From: Mastacembelus armatus
Taxonomy: Eukaryota > Chordata > Actinopteri > Synbranchiformes > Mastacembelidae
DNA: 64,000 nt
Direction of reading: 5' to 3'
Assembly (NCBI RefSeq): GCF_900324485.2
Contig: NC_046654.1
Coordinates: forward strand, 3,330,562-3,394,561
Below are positions 32,001 to 42,406 of this stretch, one piece after another (within the stretch, counting starts at the first letter, position 1; every line of letters begins with the position of its first letter). The position numbers and the translations under genes are program-made. The notes below the pieces were generated by a model that worked only from the letters and a program-made list of their open reading frames with translations, was not told where the DNA came from and searched no databases.

Positions 32001-35000
32001 CAAATTAGCTTACAGCTTGTGTAGAGCTAAAACTGATGAACAGTGGTAACACTTTCCAATTTGGAAATAGATACTACAAGTCCACCTGTGGCTCACTGAT
32101 AAAGCATCTGAACACTTCAAGCCTCTAACAGATACTCTAAAATATTTGAATCAACATTAAATACTCTCTAGTCTTTCAATGTTTGAATTTCAGAAACTAA
32201 TCTAAATATTAACAGAATATGTAGATACTATGGTTGATAGTAGCAAATCCTAGGGAGGAATCCCCTCCATTAAGTATATAAACTTCAGCTTCATTTGCTG
32301 TTGAGCAATTTCAAATTACAAATGTGGAGGATTCCTTCTCCAAAACCTAAACTACAGAGTAAAAACAGCAGCTTGATACATTACCTTGTGTGTGTCCCGG
32401 AATTTACTGATCTCTCTGGAAATCAAGTCTCTCTTGTCATCTTCCATCTCCATGGCATTGATATCCTCCTTACACAAAAGAGAGAAAGACAAGGAACAAA
32501 CACTAAGTATTTGCCAATTACTACAAAGAAGCTACAAATCACAGCACAAAAGAATATTGTTCCAGGCTTTGTTTACATGCAAACACTACCTCATCTTTCT
32601 TCTCTTTCCTCTTCTTGTGAGGTTGACTGTCGGGGTCCAGCGAGGGAGCATTGAGTTCACTAGCATACTCTCGGATGAGGATGTCTATAGCTCCTTTCAC
32701 AACCTGGTCCCTACGCAGGGTTTCTTCATCAAGAACCTCCTCCTCATCCTCGTCCCCGCTCTTTGACGCCACGCTGGCTCCCTATATGGTCAAACCAGAC
32801 ATTGTGGAGAACAAGCTCACAGACCCAATTTAACACCTAACAGAAATGTTGAATTTATCTTTTATCCAACATGCCAATAGCTCACCCCATTGGCACTCCT
32901 CTTCTTTGCCTTCCACTCATCTAACTGGGCCTTGGTCTTGGCATCTACCTTGACCAACAGCTTCTTATCACCTAAGAGCAACTCATGTAGAAGTCTGAGG
33001 GCTCGCAGTGTCGATTCAGGTTCTTTATACTCGCAGAACCCAAAAGCTTCCAGGAGATGTGAGCAGAAAGTTAGTTCTACTGTAATCTCAAATAGTTGCA
33101 GTAACAAATACAGACTTTGGATTTTGCAATATTTAACAGTGTCTTTCTATTAGCCTAATTCCATCTACAGAGCCAATGCTATAAAAACTACAGGGTGGGG
33201 AATATTTTTTAATCTGAAGTGGTACATGTGTTGCAGTGTTTTTGTTTTTACCTTGAAGTTTCCCCGATGCACCTTGAACCCTTTTCCAGCTTAGAACAAT
33301 ACCACATTTCTATAATGAAACACGAGAGAGAAAAAAAAACATTACTTCATTTCACATTACTAATGCTAATGTGTATCAATGGCGAACAGGCACTGGTAAG
33401 AAAGTTGACATGGCAGTACTGGTGTTTCCATGAGACAGTTTTCTGAGCAAAGTGCAGCAGTGGCATCACAATGTTTGATGCAGATATTGGACTAATGGTA
33501 TTCTGTAGAACTGGATTGATAGACTGCAATGTGGTGCTTACCTTGATGTGCTGGAAGTGTTAGTATGTTAAATGTGCAATAACCACCTGTCACCTATAAC
33601 TCTTAATTTGTTTTATGTACAGTCAACTCACTGCTAGAAGCTGTCTGACCAACATGTCAGATGCCTTTTCAGAGATGTTGCCCACAAATACAGTAGTGGT
33701 TGGGCCACTGCCGTCCTCTGTATCCTTAGCTCTGAGGGTGCCAGGCTCCTTCCTCGGAATCATCGGCTTCTGCGCAACAGTCACCGTGGTCGGGACGAGA
33801 ACCTGCAACATTTAAACAACATTTAAGACATTCAAGTGGTACTTTCCTCCAGCGCAAATGAAAGAAATTACAAATTTATAGGCAACTGATAATTAGTGTT
33901 AACACTGGCCAAAAACAAATGGCATGAACTGGGCTAAACTGTTACATACGTGGTTGTTTACACAGTGAATGGATTAGGGATCTAAAAACAAGTCATGCAG
34001 ACCATCTGATGTTTTAACTGGCATGCAGTAGGAACTCCTGTTTCTAACTCACTGTGGGTGTGGGGGCTACTACACCCATATGAACCGGGATCATGGGAGT
34101 ACCTGCAAAAAAAAAAAAAAAAAAAAAAAAAAAAGATAAGTCATTCAAGCCACATATACTGAGATCCACAACTACGAGCAGCCACATGGATACTGTTGGA
34201 TACTGTAAACCAAACAAGTAGAAAGTGTTGCTAATTGTTTGCAGTTATTTAGATATTACATTTAGAGGTATTTCTCTCTGATCTTTGTAATGGAAAATGA
34301 CTCTTTACTCAAAGGCTTTGATTGATTTCATGAAGACACTGCAGGTGCAGCTCTGTTTTGTTTTTTATGTCTCTGGTTTACCAAGCACCAAGAACACTGT
34401 GTACTAAAGGGGGCATTATATTCTCAAGGATGTACTGCTGTGGCACACATACCAATGTATGAAGGAGTATTTGTGAGATATGCTAGGTGTGAGGATCAAA
34501 CAAGTGCACGGCCAGGATGGAGAATTAATTATCAAATAAAACTGTAGGTTTTGGGCATATAATTGTATTAGGGAATAATATTTGTAGCTGAATATGGACA
34601 TAAGGGATGATTATTTGCATTTGTCTATAAACAGCAGCCTCAGTCCAGTAGGAGCTGAGCAGTTGGGGAAACAACTGAGTGTCTATGTGTTTTGTGCTGC
34701 TCTTTTACTTGCAAGAAAATAAATGTCAAAAGACAGTTTGGTCTATCATTCTCTTTATTGCTCACCACAGGGTTTCAGCTGCAACTTTCATTACCATTTC
34801 AATAACCTGTGGTTTTATTGGCCCTGTCTGTTTCTCATTTCAACCCTCTATGTCAGATCATTCCCTGAGATATTCTGACACACAAACAATGGCTTTACTT
34901 CACATACAGTAACTGGCCCGTTTTGTTGACATGCAATTCAACAAATAACTTGCATAATGCACAAAGGACCCGAGTGCATGCTTTACAAAAACACAGCTTA

Positions 35001-35092
35001 TCAGTACCTGGCGGGACAGGTGGGGCAAACCCCCCATACTGTGGAGGTGGGATCCCAATCTGCTGCCGGTTGAGGGGAGGCGGGTAGGACAT
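26049..35092 (-). CDS. RBM25: RNA-binding protein 25 (splicing regulator)
   Basis: An 818-residue protein from 17 coding exons: 35092-35008, 34102-34053, 33802-33632, 33309-33252, 33046-32886, 32781-32590, 32468-32385, 29080-28800, 28609-28498, 28415-28326, 28187-28114, 28035-27885, 27804-27402, 27314-27010, 26803-26705, 26594-26547, 26141-26049. Phases all agree (2,457 bp). The N-terminus is Pro-rich (MSYPPPLNRQQIGIPPPQYG). The RRM covers about 80-160 (TTTVFVGNISEKASDM, AFGFCEYKEP). An Arg/Glu/Asp-rich region follows, about 268-400, then charged linkers. The PWI domain covers about 725-815 (RRIKPWINKKIIEYIGEEE) and the protein ends KKIGLVK. Human RBM25 (843 residues) is a nuclear, U1 snRNP-linked regulator of alternative splicing and apoptotic isoform choice. 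Compared with the human protein as I remember it, about 18 residues (IFRRFPVAPLIPYPLITK) are absent at the 32590/32468 exon junction. Confidence 0.97.
29081..32384 (-). other. 3.3-kb RBM25 intron with candidate cryptic exons
   Basis: By far the longest intron of this gene; most of the others are 80-700 bp. It separates FRDTHK from KLEEEKGKK, which are adjacent in human RBM25, so no obligate coding exon is missing. On the transcribed strand it holds at least three strong donor matches: gtgagt at 31478, gtaaga at 30628, and gtaagtatg near 31852. Long unrecognised stretches (29150-30540) are less AT-rich than the other introns. No transposon ends, tRNA or clear snoRNA boxes were found. Confidence 0.55.
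31479..31521 (-). other. Candidate poison exon in RBM25 intron
   Basis: A 43-bp segment with acceptor ttattaaatcag and donor ATGAG/gtgagt. Joined after the phase-0 exon ending at 32385, it would read GAPLHSTLWSED and then TAA, and its length is not a multiple of three. This is the layout of a nonsense-mediated-decay exon, often used for autoregulation in splicing-factor genes. The acceptor tract is only moderately pyrimidine-rich. Purely predicted. Confidence 0.3.
34107..34134 (-). repeat. 28-base T tract at an RBM25 splice acceptor
   Basis: On the transcribed strand a pure run of 28 T is followed directly by gcag and the second RBM25 coding exon. It serves as the polypyrimidine tract and should be length-variable. 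Confidence 0.95.
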
Positions 35093-35110
35093 TGTGAGGT
35101 GTTCAGAAAC
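35093..35110 (-). other. RBM25 5' UTR part of first coding exon
   Basis: An 18-base leader between the acceptor ctgtgctgtag and the ATG. The matching donor CTGCAG/gtgagt has its exon edge at 35392, so a non-coding first exon lies upstream, about 35392-35570. Confidence 0.8.
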
Positions 35111-35391
35111 CTACAGCACAGAGAGGACATTTAACTGGCAACCTAAGGGCACTGGTGACGTTTTCCTGGGTTACGGTGGGTCAGGTCAAGTCAAACACGG
35201 TACCAAATTTTAACACGGATAGCACAAGTGACTGATAGTGTTGGAGTGGAGCTCCTCCTCGGTGGAAAAGCGACCACCCTGCACGTTTAACGTTACCGAG
35301 CTAATTAGCTCAAGCTAGCTAACGCTCACTCTGTGGCCCCGCTAGTTCACATTAACATTAGCTGCAGCGGTCATGCACGGATTTTACTCAC

Positions 35392-35570
35392 CTGCAGTCA
35401 ACTGTACAATAAAAGTCAGCGCCTACTAATCCTGTAGATTCTCAAAATAAAAGCCCATTAAGTACAGTAAACAGAAAAACCTTATGCTAAGCTAGCGTTA
35501 GAATTATCACCAGTGCGTTACAAGAATCCCTATTACAACCGATTCTCCTCGAAATGCATCATGGGATAGC
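35392..35570 (-). promoter_or_regulatory. RBM25 non-coding exon 1 and core promoter with ZNF143-like site
   Basis: The donor at 35392 marks the end of the untranslated exon. At 35551-35568 the minus strand reads TATCCCATGATGCATTTC, a close match to the SBS motif (CCCAYAATGCAYYG) bound by ZNF143/STAF, typical of TATA-less housekeeping promoters. Exact transcription start is not visible. Confidence 0.5.
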
Positions 35571-37655
35571 ATAAGACTTTTGGGTTTTGTTGCCCTGTAT
35601 TCAGTCTCACAGGCAGCGCTGTCTTTGGGATTTTTCACCCTGAGTATGTTTGCTAAGTAGACACACACAGTCTAGTTAACGTTTCTATGTAAGAACCTTT
35701 TTATTAACTGAGTGAAACTGAAACTGTGAGTGAAACTGAGTTGTACCAAGAGTTAATGATTAACTATGCTTTGACAAATGATATAAATATTCTGGAAAGC
35801 TGAATCAGTGTAACTTTGGTTCAGGCCAAATCTGTTTTGAAATGGGAAATATATAGGTTTATTTTATTTTATTTTACAAAAATGTACTTTACTTTGTCCG
35901 TATATGTACTTGACAAAACCTTCTTTTTTTATGGGTCATGGGAGCCTGTTTCGCATATTAAACACTGCACTCCCCCTTTAAAACACCTGGTGGGGCTAGA
36001 TGCTTTATTTTGTAGTACGAGACAGTGACAACTCCTGCACCTCTGGCTCTTTCTGGTAGCTGTCTCTGTGGCACTCACTTAGGCCACACCACAGTTATAC
36101 TGTGTGTGTGTATACGTGTCATTTTAAATTCATAACATTTCCATGTCTACCACTTACCTTACACTCCACAGTTAATCATAATACCAAACTGAAAATATGG
36201 TTTAGATTTTTGTGCAAATTTATAAAACTAAAATATCTAATTTGCTGAAGCTTTCAGGCCCATAATTTAATATTTAGTAAATGCCCCTTTGATTACAACT
36301 GCAGCTTTTAGTGTTCTTGGGTAATTCTTTACTTTGGCAGTCATTCTGCCTGACAAGTCCTGTCAAACTGTCAGCCTGTTTATGAACTGTCATATCTGAG
36401 CGTCTTCACAGGTGTTGGTCTGGGCTGTGACAAGGACAGTCAAACTTGTGTTGTCTTGGCTGTGCGGTCAGAGTGATTGTTGTGTTGACATGTGAAGCGT
36501 CGCCTCAGGCTTATGTTGCTGCACTCTGGAGCTTGTTTTCTTCAAGCATTTGAGCTGCACTTTTGTCCCTCACTTTGACCAGTCTCATTGTCTCTGCTGC
36601 TGAAGAGTTCAGTTTTTGCTTCATCCGCCGAGAGAGTCTTTGCCTTTGAATGTTGTTAGACAAACTCAAAGCAGGCAGTCAACTGCCTTTCACTCATCGT
36701 GGCCTTTGTCAAGTGTCCCTGCTATGAAGGCCTGAATGACAGAGAGCTGTTAAGATTATAGTCCCTTCAGCAGGTTCTCACAGCTCTGCAGAGTTGCTGA
36801 CCAAAGTGATCAGTTTGCACAGACAGCCAAGTCAAGTCTTCTTGGTCAGAAACTTCTTTTATTTCACAGTTACTGAAGCCACTCAGAGCTTTAGAAAGGT
36901 TGTGTACACTTGACCTGACCTATCCTTCAACAAAATGGTATTCCTGAGGTCTAGACTGGTCCTTTAACCTCATGACTTGGTTTTGGTCCTGATATGCACT
37001 TGACTATACATCCATCATCTAGACCCCCTTATTCCTTAACCAGGGGTCCACCCTGGACAGGTCACCAGTCCATCACAGGGCCACATAGAGACAAACAACC
37101 TCACACACTCACACTCACTCCTATGGGCAATTTAGAGTCACCAATCAACCTGACATACATGTTTTTGGACTGTGGGAGGAAACCAGAGGACCTGGAGAAA
37201 ACCCACACAAGCACAGGGGGAACATGCAAACTCCACACAGAAAGGCCCCTGATGGGTTTCAAACCCAGGACCTTCTTACTGTGAGGCAACAGTGCTAACC
37301 ACTCACTGGACTAAACATGTACCGGTAAAATCTTATGTTTCATTAAAATCCAATATATACAAATATAACAAAGGTTCTCTTATCTGATGTTATGATCCTA
37401 AATGTTAAACATGTAGACCTTTTTTCTGTTTATTTTACATGGAAAGTTGGTTGTGTCTCTTATGGTTGTTTTATCCACACGTGTCCCTGAGTTGTGGCCA
37501 AAACATCCAGAGCAAATATTAGTGTCAACAGGCCTGTCAGCCCCGCTCGGTTGGGTCTATGGAAATTTCCACGTAGCTCAGTCTCGCTTCACACACTAGT
37601 GTCTCCAAAAAAGCTCTCGGCCCACATCATGCCAAGGCCACGCCCACGAACAGAC
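35571..37655. other. RBM25/ARG2 head-to-head intergenic region
   Basis: No coding exon. 35600-36250 is AT-rich. 36260-36960 is a GC-higher stretch whose phrases resemble dispersed fish repeats I have met but cannot name. A SINE occupies 37009-37312. Confidence 0.5.
37009..37312 (-). mobile_element. tRNA-derived SINE
   Basis: Read on the minus strand, the head is gtggttagcactgttgcctc (A-box region), followed by a B-box-like gggtttgaaaccc. The body has the usual fish-SINE phrases: ttctgtgtggagtttgcatg, cctcccacagtccaaaaaca, and ccctgtgatggactggtgac. It ends with gatgatggatg, the short-repeat tail shared with L2-like LINEs. About 300 bp and nearly full length, with scattered substitutions and no obvious target duplication. 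Confidence 0.85.
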
Positions 37656-37750
37656 TGACTCATTTCGCCACCTCCCATTGGCCAACCGGAAGGAGTGTCC
37701 TCAGCCCTGACGTCAGAGGCTAATTGTGGGTATATATGAGGCTATAAAAA
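37638..37750 (+). promoter_or_regulatory. ARG2 promoter: CACCC, AP-1, CCAAT, CRE and TATA boxes
   Basis: In order: CCACGCCCAC (37638-37647, Sp/KLF type), TGACTCA (37656-37662, perfect AP-1 site), ATTGG (37677-37681, inverted CCAAT), TGACGTCA (37708-37715, perfect palindromic CRE), tatatat (37731) and TATAAAAA (37743-37750). A start near 37775 would leave a 270-base leader before the ARG2 ATG. Family knowledge: ARG2 transcription responds to cAMP and inflammatory signals, which fits. Confidence 0.65.
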
Positions 37751-38044
37751 TGTGTCTGTGCGCGCCACCAGGGGGAAAAAAATCTGACAGGTTACAAAAA
37801 CATGACTCGCTTTAACCTTTTGTTTGTGTGAATAAATTAGGGTGTGAGCATGTTTACTATTAATCCGAGTCGTCCTTTTCACCAGCTCATGAATATTAAG
37901 TAGGTTCAGATAATAAGACCGGCCCCCCCTGGACTGACGCGGACACATTCAGCATCCTGAAACATCTCTCGGGGCTTTCATCAGACTTTGCTGGTCGTTA
38001 GCGGGACACGGTCGATTGTGGTTTTTGGAGGATAAAAAGAAGAA

Positions 38045-41000
38045 ATGGCTTTGAGGGGACCACTCTTCCGGCTGCTCAGAACTGGACTCAGCCGCCGATC
38101 CTGCCAACAAAGCAGGGCTCAGTCCGTGGCTGTGCTGGGAGCTCCGTTTTCAAGAGGACAGGTAGGAAAAGCTTTATACTTTAAACAGACCTTTAACAAA
38201 TTCATCAGCAAGTTTTAAATCCTGCTTCCCACGTGGATCGACATCTCCGGCGTTGACCTCACTCCTTTTATTTCCTGACAGAAAAGAAGAGGCGTGGAGC
38301 ACGGCCCGAAAGTCATCAGAGATGCGGGACTCATCGACAGGCTCTCCGATTTAGGTAGGCAGACAAGAGGGCAGGAGAATCCGGTGTGTTATGTAACAGT
38401 GATGGTTGTAACCGGTGGGTCGGCTCGGCTGCAGACAGATATAACTTGTAGCTCCAGCCTGTTATGTCACCGGCAGACAGGAAATCTAAACATCCGACAC
38501 AGGAGAAGAACAAAGTGATCAATAAAAACCCTTGTGTCCTCTCAACATCCACCCCCCGGCATCTTCTAGGAAAATCTCATATAATATAATATAAAATGTT
38601 TAAATGACAGAAATGTGCACAGTCGCGTTCTGGTAGCACATGGCGGGTTTAGTCATCCTGCCCCTGCAACATGAGCGAAGGGCGCAGGAAGAGGATGAGT
38701 GGCCTGTTTCCACCGTCTCGTCTCTGCAGACACTGACACGACACTTGGTCATAAGGTTGAAACAGAAACGCCTCCGGAGGTGCTGCCTTGCAGATTAGAA
38801 AGGACATCTAATGCGGAAAAAAACCCTTCTTTCTTTATTTCAGGACTTTAGGTCAGCGGGGCCTGTAAGAGATTTAGCAAAGAGTGACCTGCAGAAAAAG
38901 CCAGAAAAACTGTCACCACGGGCCGTTTGTTTGCTGCAGGAGACCTAAATAAACCAGAATATGACAAAGTCACTATAAAGTCAAGCTGAAGTTAAAGCTG
39001 GTCCAGACACAGAAAAGGACACAGCAGGTTCATATGGTGCCCCTGCAGAGACAAAAGACCAAGATCAGCAGGACTTTAACATAAACTAATGATTTGCATT
39101 ATAATTTACAGTAATAATTAATCATATGTTTTTATTTAAGATTATATCTTAATAGCTCATTGAGTTAGTCCAAACATCTTCCTCTCTGTAGTGTCTTTGC
39201 CAAGACAACTCCAAAAATCATAGTGAAACAAGTCATAAAACTGCTGGCGACTATGAAGGCAATGGCACATTGCAGGTGTCTGTTGACTGTGTAGAGGATT
39301 AAAACCAGGCTGAAATCACTGCTATAAATATATTCATTATAGAGTCTGCCACAGACCAGGTCCAGTGTAATTGTACAATACCACCAAGTTCAACGGGATC
39401 CACAGACTGATACAGAAATAACGTCAGGAATTGTTGCAGCAGCTCAGTGTGTGACAGTTACATCCCTACCTGTTCCCATGTTGGAGCCAATTAAACAGAT
39501 CCAGATTTGGCAGGTAATCCAATCCCGTCTGTTCCCAGACATCTGCTAATCAACTGTAAACGTCAGCTGTTGTGTAACACACACCCTTTCTACAGTTAGG
39601 ACATCATTTTATTTTCTGCCCCTGATATATTTTTATACTTGTGTACAGCAGCCAAACAGTCCATGCCATTAGAAATAATACTATATATTTTGAGGTATGT
39701 TACAAAAGTACTTTAAATCAGACCAGATTAAAGTAGGTTTTCTCTTTAGCTTCTATAATATTTTAATGTTTATTGACTCATTGTTTTTGCGTCTATGCTG
39801 ATGCATTTTGAAATGTGTGAAATAATCAAATAAGTGAAATGTGTGGATAAGATTATAATCATGTTTATTAATAGGATTATCACAACTCTTTAATGATGAT
39901 GTAAGTTGGATGTAATTTTAGCAAGTTGCCATACCATATAAACGATTCTGCTGATATGCTGAGGCTAGAGATAAAACAAAATTATGAAAAAATAAGGTTC
40001 CAAGAAAGCAACAGTCAATTATTATTAAAGTGTTGTCTAACATTAAAATCTGCTGAATTAGCAAGGAGTCACTTTCCTGTTTCCCAGCAGCGAAACTAGA
40101 TATTTACTGTAGATGCCATGTCATCAATTGATCTCAACACCTGAAACCAAACGAGCCAGACACTATGTCGTCTTACAGTCTGTACATTCTCAGGCTCGCT
40201 GTCAGTCTGTACGAACAGGTCAATAAAAAAAATACAACAAGACAAGGGCTATTCCTGTCCTTTCTGCAAATGGTAAAGAGCCACACTGGTTTCTTACTTG
40301 CCGATCGAGGCTCACATTACCACATGTACTCTCAATATGGCGGATCATATCACTTGTTTACTTCGCAGTCGACATCCCAAACTAAGTGGAAATTTTTTTC
40401 AGACTTTACATGTGCAGCCACTTTGCATAGGGTGAACTACAGTAACTGTAACCTGAGCTGAAGTGGGAACAGGGACAAATGGAAAATGCTCTGTCATGAA
40501 TGTTCCACTGGCATTGAATGACTCAGCCTCCTCAGGCTGCAAGGTCAGATGGATGCAAGTTATGTCCTGCTGTAGAAGCCACAGGTTATATATGGTCTTC
40601 AACTAGAACTGGCACCGGCAGTCTTTAAAATAGGGATGTGTTGTAATGATGGGAGAGAATGTCCAGAACCAACAGGTTGTATGTTTCTCTCCATGCCCAG
40701 CTACAGTGACATGTCTGGTCTGAAGCATTGATCCCCTGCTGAGTCTCTGTAAAACACATCAGAAGAGTCAAGTGCTTTCTCTAATGGCTGCTTTTCGTTG
40801 GTTCCTCAGACTATTCTGTCCATGACTTTGGTGACCTCAGCTTCCATTACCTTGAGAAGGACGAACCCTACATGGATGTGAAGTTCCCTCGAACTGTGGG
40901 TGCAGCAAATAAGATGCTGTCTGGTGCAGTGAGCAGAGCTATTGGTGCTGGACACACCCTCATCATGCTTGGCGGTGATCACAGGTAACTGTCTCAGGAT

Positions 41001-42406
41001 ATGAAACGTACAGCACGCTGTATTTCCTTTTAACATAAATGTTACCTTGTGTTAATTAAACTGACAGAAACACCAGTATTTATAAGACCGTCCTCGTCCC
41101 TTCACAGCCTTGCCATCGGATCAGTGAGTGGCCACGCTCAGCAGTGTCCGGATCTGTGTGTCATCTGGGTCGATGCTCATGCAGATGTGAATACACCCAT
41201 GACTTCCCCATCAGGAAACCTCCACGGTCAGCCGGTGGCATTCATGCTCAAAGAGCTGCAAGACAAGGTGACTGGAAACATCAGGCTTCACTAAAACAAC
41301 TGGAATCAAGAATCACTGTTGCACAGGGATTTTCCATATTTTGTGATATCAGTCACAAACAATTCATATCTTAAATCAATCATGGAGTGATATTGTCATC
41401 TTTTAAAAGTCTGGTTTATCATGTGTTTTCCGACAGACTAAAAATACAATTTGTGTAGATTATAGTCCAACATCACAAAATCCAGTTGTCACCCACATAC
41501 ATATAAGTGCTGCACTATAATGTCTCTGTGTCCACCACAGATGCCAGATGTCCCAGGGTTCTCCTGGACAAAGCCATTCCTCTCCTCGAAGGACTTGGTG
41601 TACATTGGCCTGCGGGATGTTGACCCCGGAGAGCAGTACGTTCATACTGTCACTTTAACATTTACCAGTTGTGGTTGATAATACTTCATTTTGCAACAGA
41701 TATGACAATAGCTCGTCATTATCTTGGTTTTGTTTTTTGCAGCCACATCCTGAAGAACCTGGGTATCCAGTATTTCACCATGAGGGATATTGACAGACTA
41801 GGCATCCAAAGGGTCATGGAAGTCACTCTTGATCATCTTCTGGCAAGGTACAGCAGATTTAACAGTTTAGCAAGGTAGGATTAGGATTTTTTTCGGCATT
41901 AAGGATTTTACATTCAGACTTTCTTACCTTCTTGCCTAGACAACAGCGACCGATCCACTTGAGCTTTGATATCGATGCATTCGACCCGTCTCTGGCTCCT
42001 GCCACAGGAACGCCAGTGAACGGAGGTTTGACCTACAGGGAAGGAATCTACATCACAGAGGAAATCCATAACACAGGTAGATAATTCCACATACATAGCT
42101 CATATAGACAACTTCATGCTGCTTTAACAAAATCATTATTTTCTCTGATTTTCTGTCCTTAACATTTGTTGTTGTTAAGTTTTAGTATCTAAGCCATGTA
42201 TGTGTTGATGTGCAGGTCTGCTGTCAGCCATGGACCTGGTGGAAGTAAACCCCATCCTGGGGGCCAACAGAGAAGCAGTGGAAGCCACGGCGTCTTTAGC
42301 AGTTGATGTTATTGCGTCGTCTCTGGGACAGACAAGAGAAGGTGCTCATGGGTCCATCAGTGCGATTCCCTCTGTGAAAGACGACACAGAGCAGCTCCGC
42401 CTCTGA
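38045..42406 (+). CDS. ARG2: Arginase-2, mitochondrial
   Basis: A 350-residue enzyme from eight exons: 38045-38161, 38282-38354, 40810-40984, 41108-41267, 41541-41635, 41743-41847, 41940-42076, 42216-42406. Phases agree (1,053 bp). It hydrolyses arginine to ornithine and urea in the mitochondrial matrix. The first 25 residues ([19 protein letters not shown]) are basic and lack acids, a mitochondrial presequence. All manganese ligands are present: His121 in GGDHS, Asp144/His146/Asp148 in DAHADVN, and Asp252/Asp254 in [10 protein letters not shown]. The human enzyme has 354 residues. The long intron 2 (2.45 kb) shows no exon. A possible ATTAAA poly(A) signal lies at 42565-42570 and an AATAAA at 44019-44024. 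It is convergent with VTI1B, as in human. Confidence 0.97.

Noticed and set aside
38355-40809. Possible extra exons in ARG2 intron 2
   Set aside because: Exons 2 and 3 join in phase to give [15 protein letters not shown], matching arginase, so nothing is missing; the ORFs within lack splice signals.
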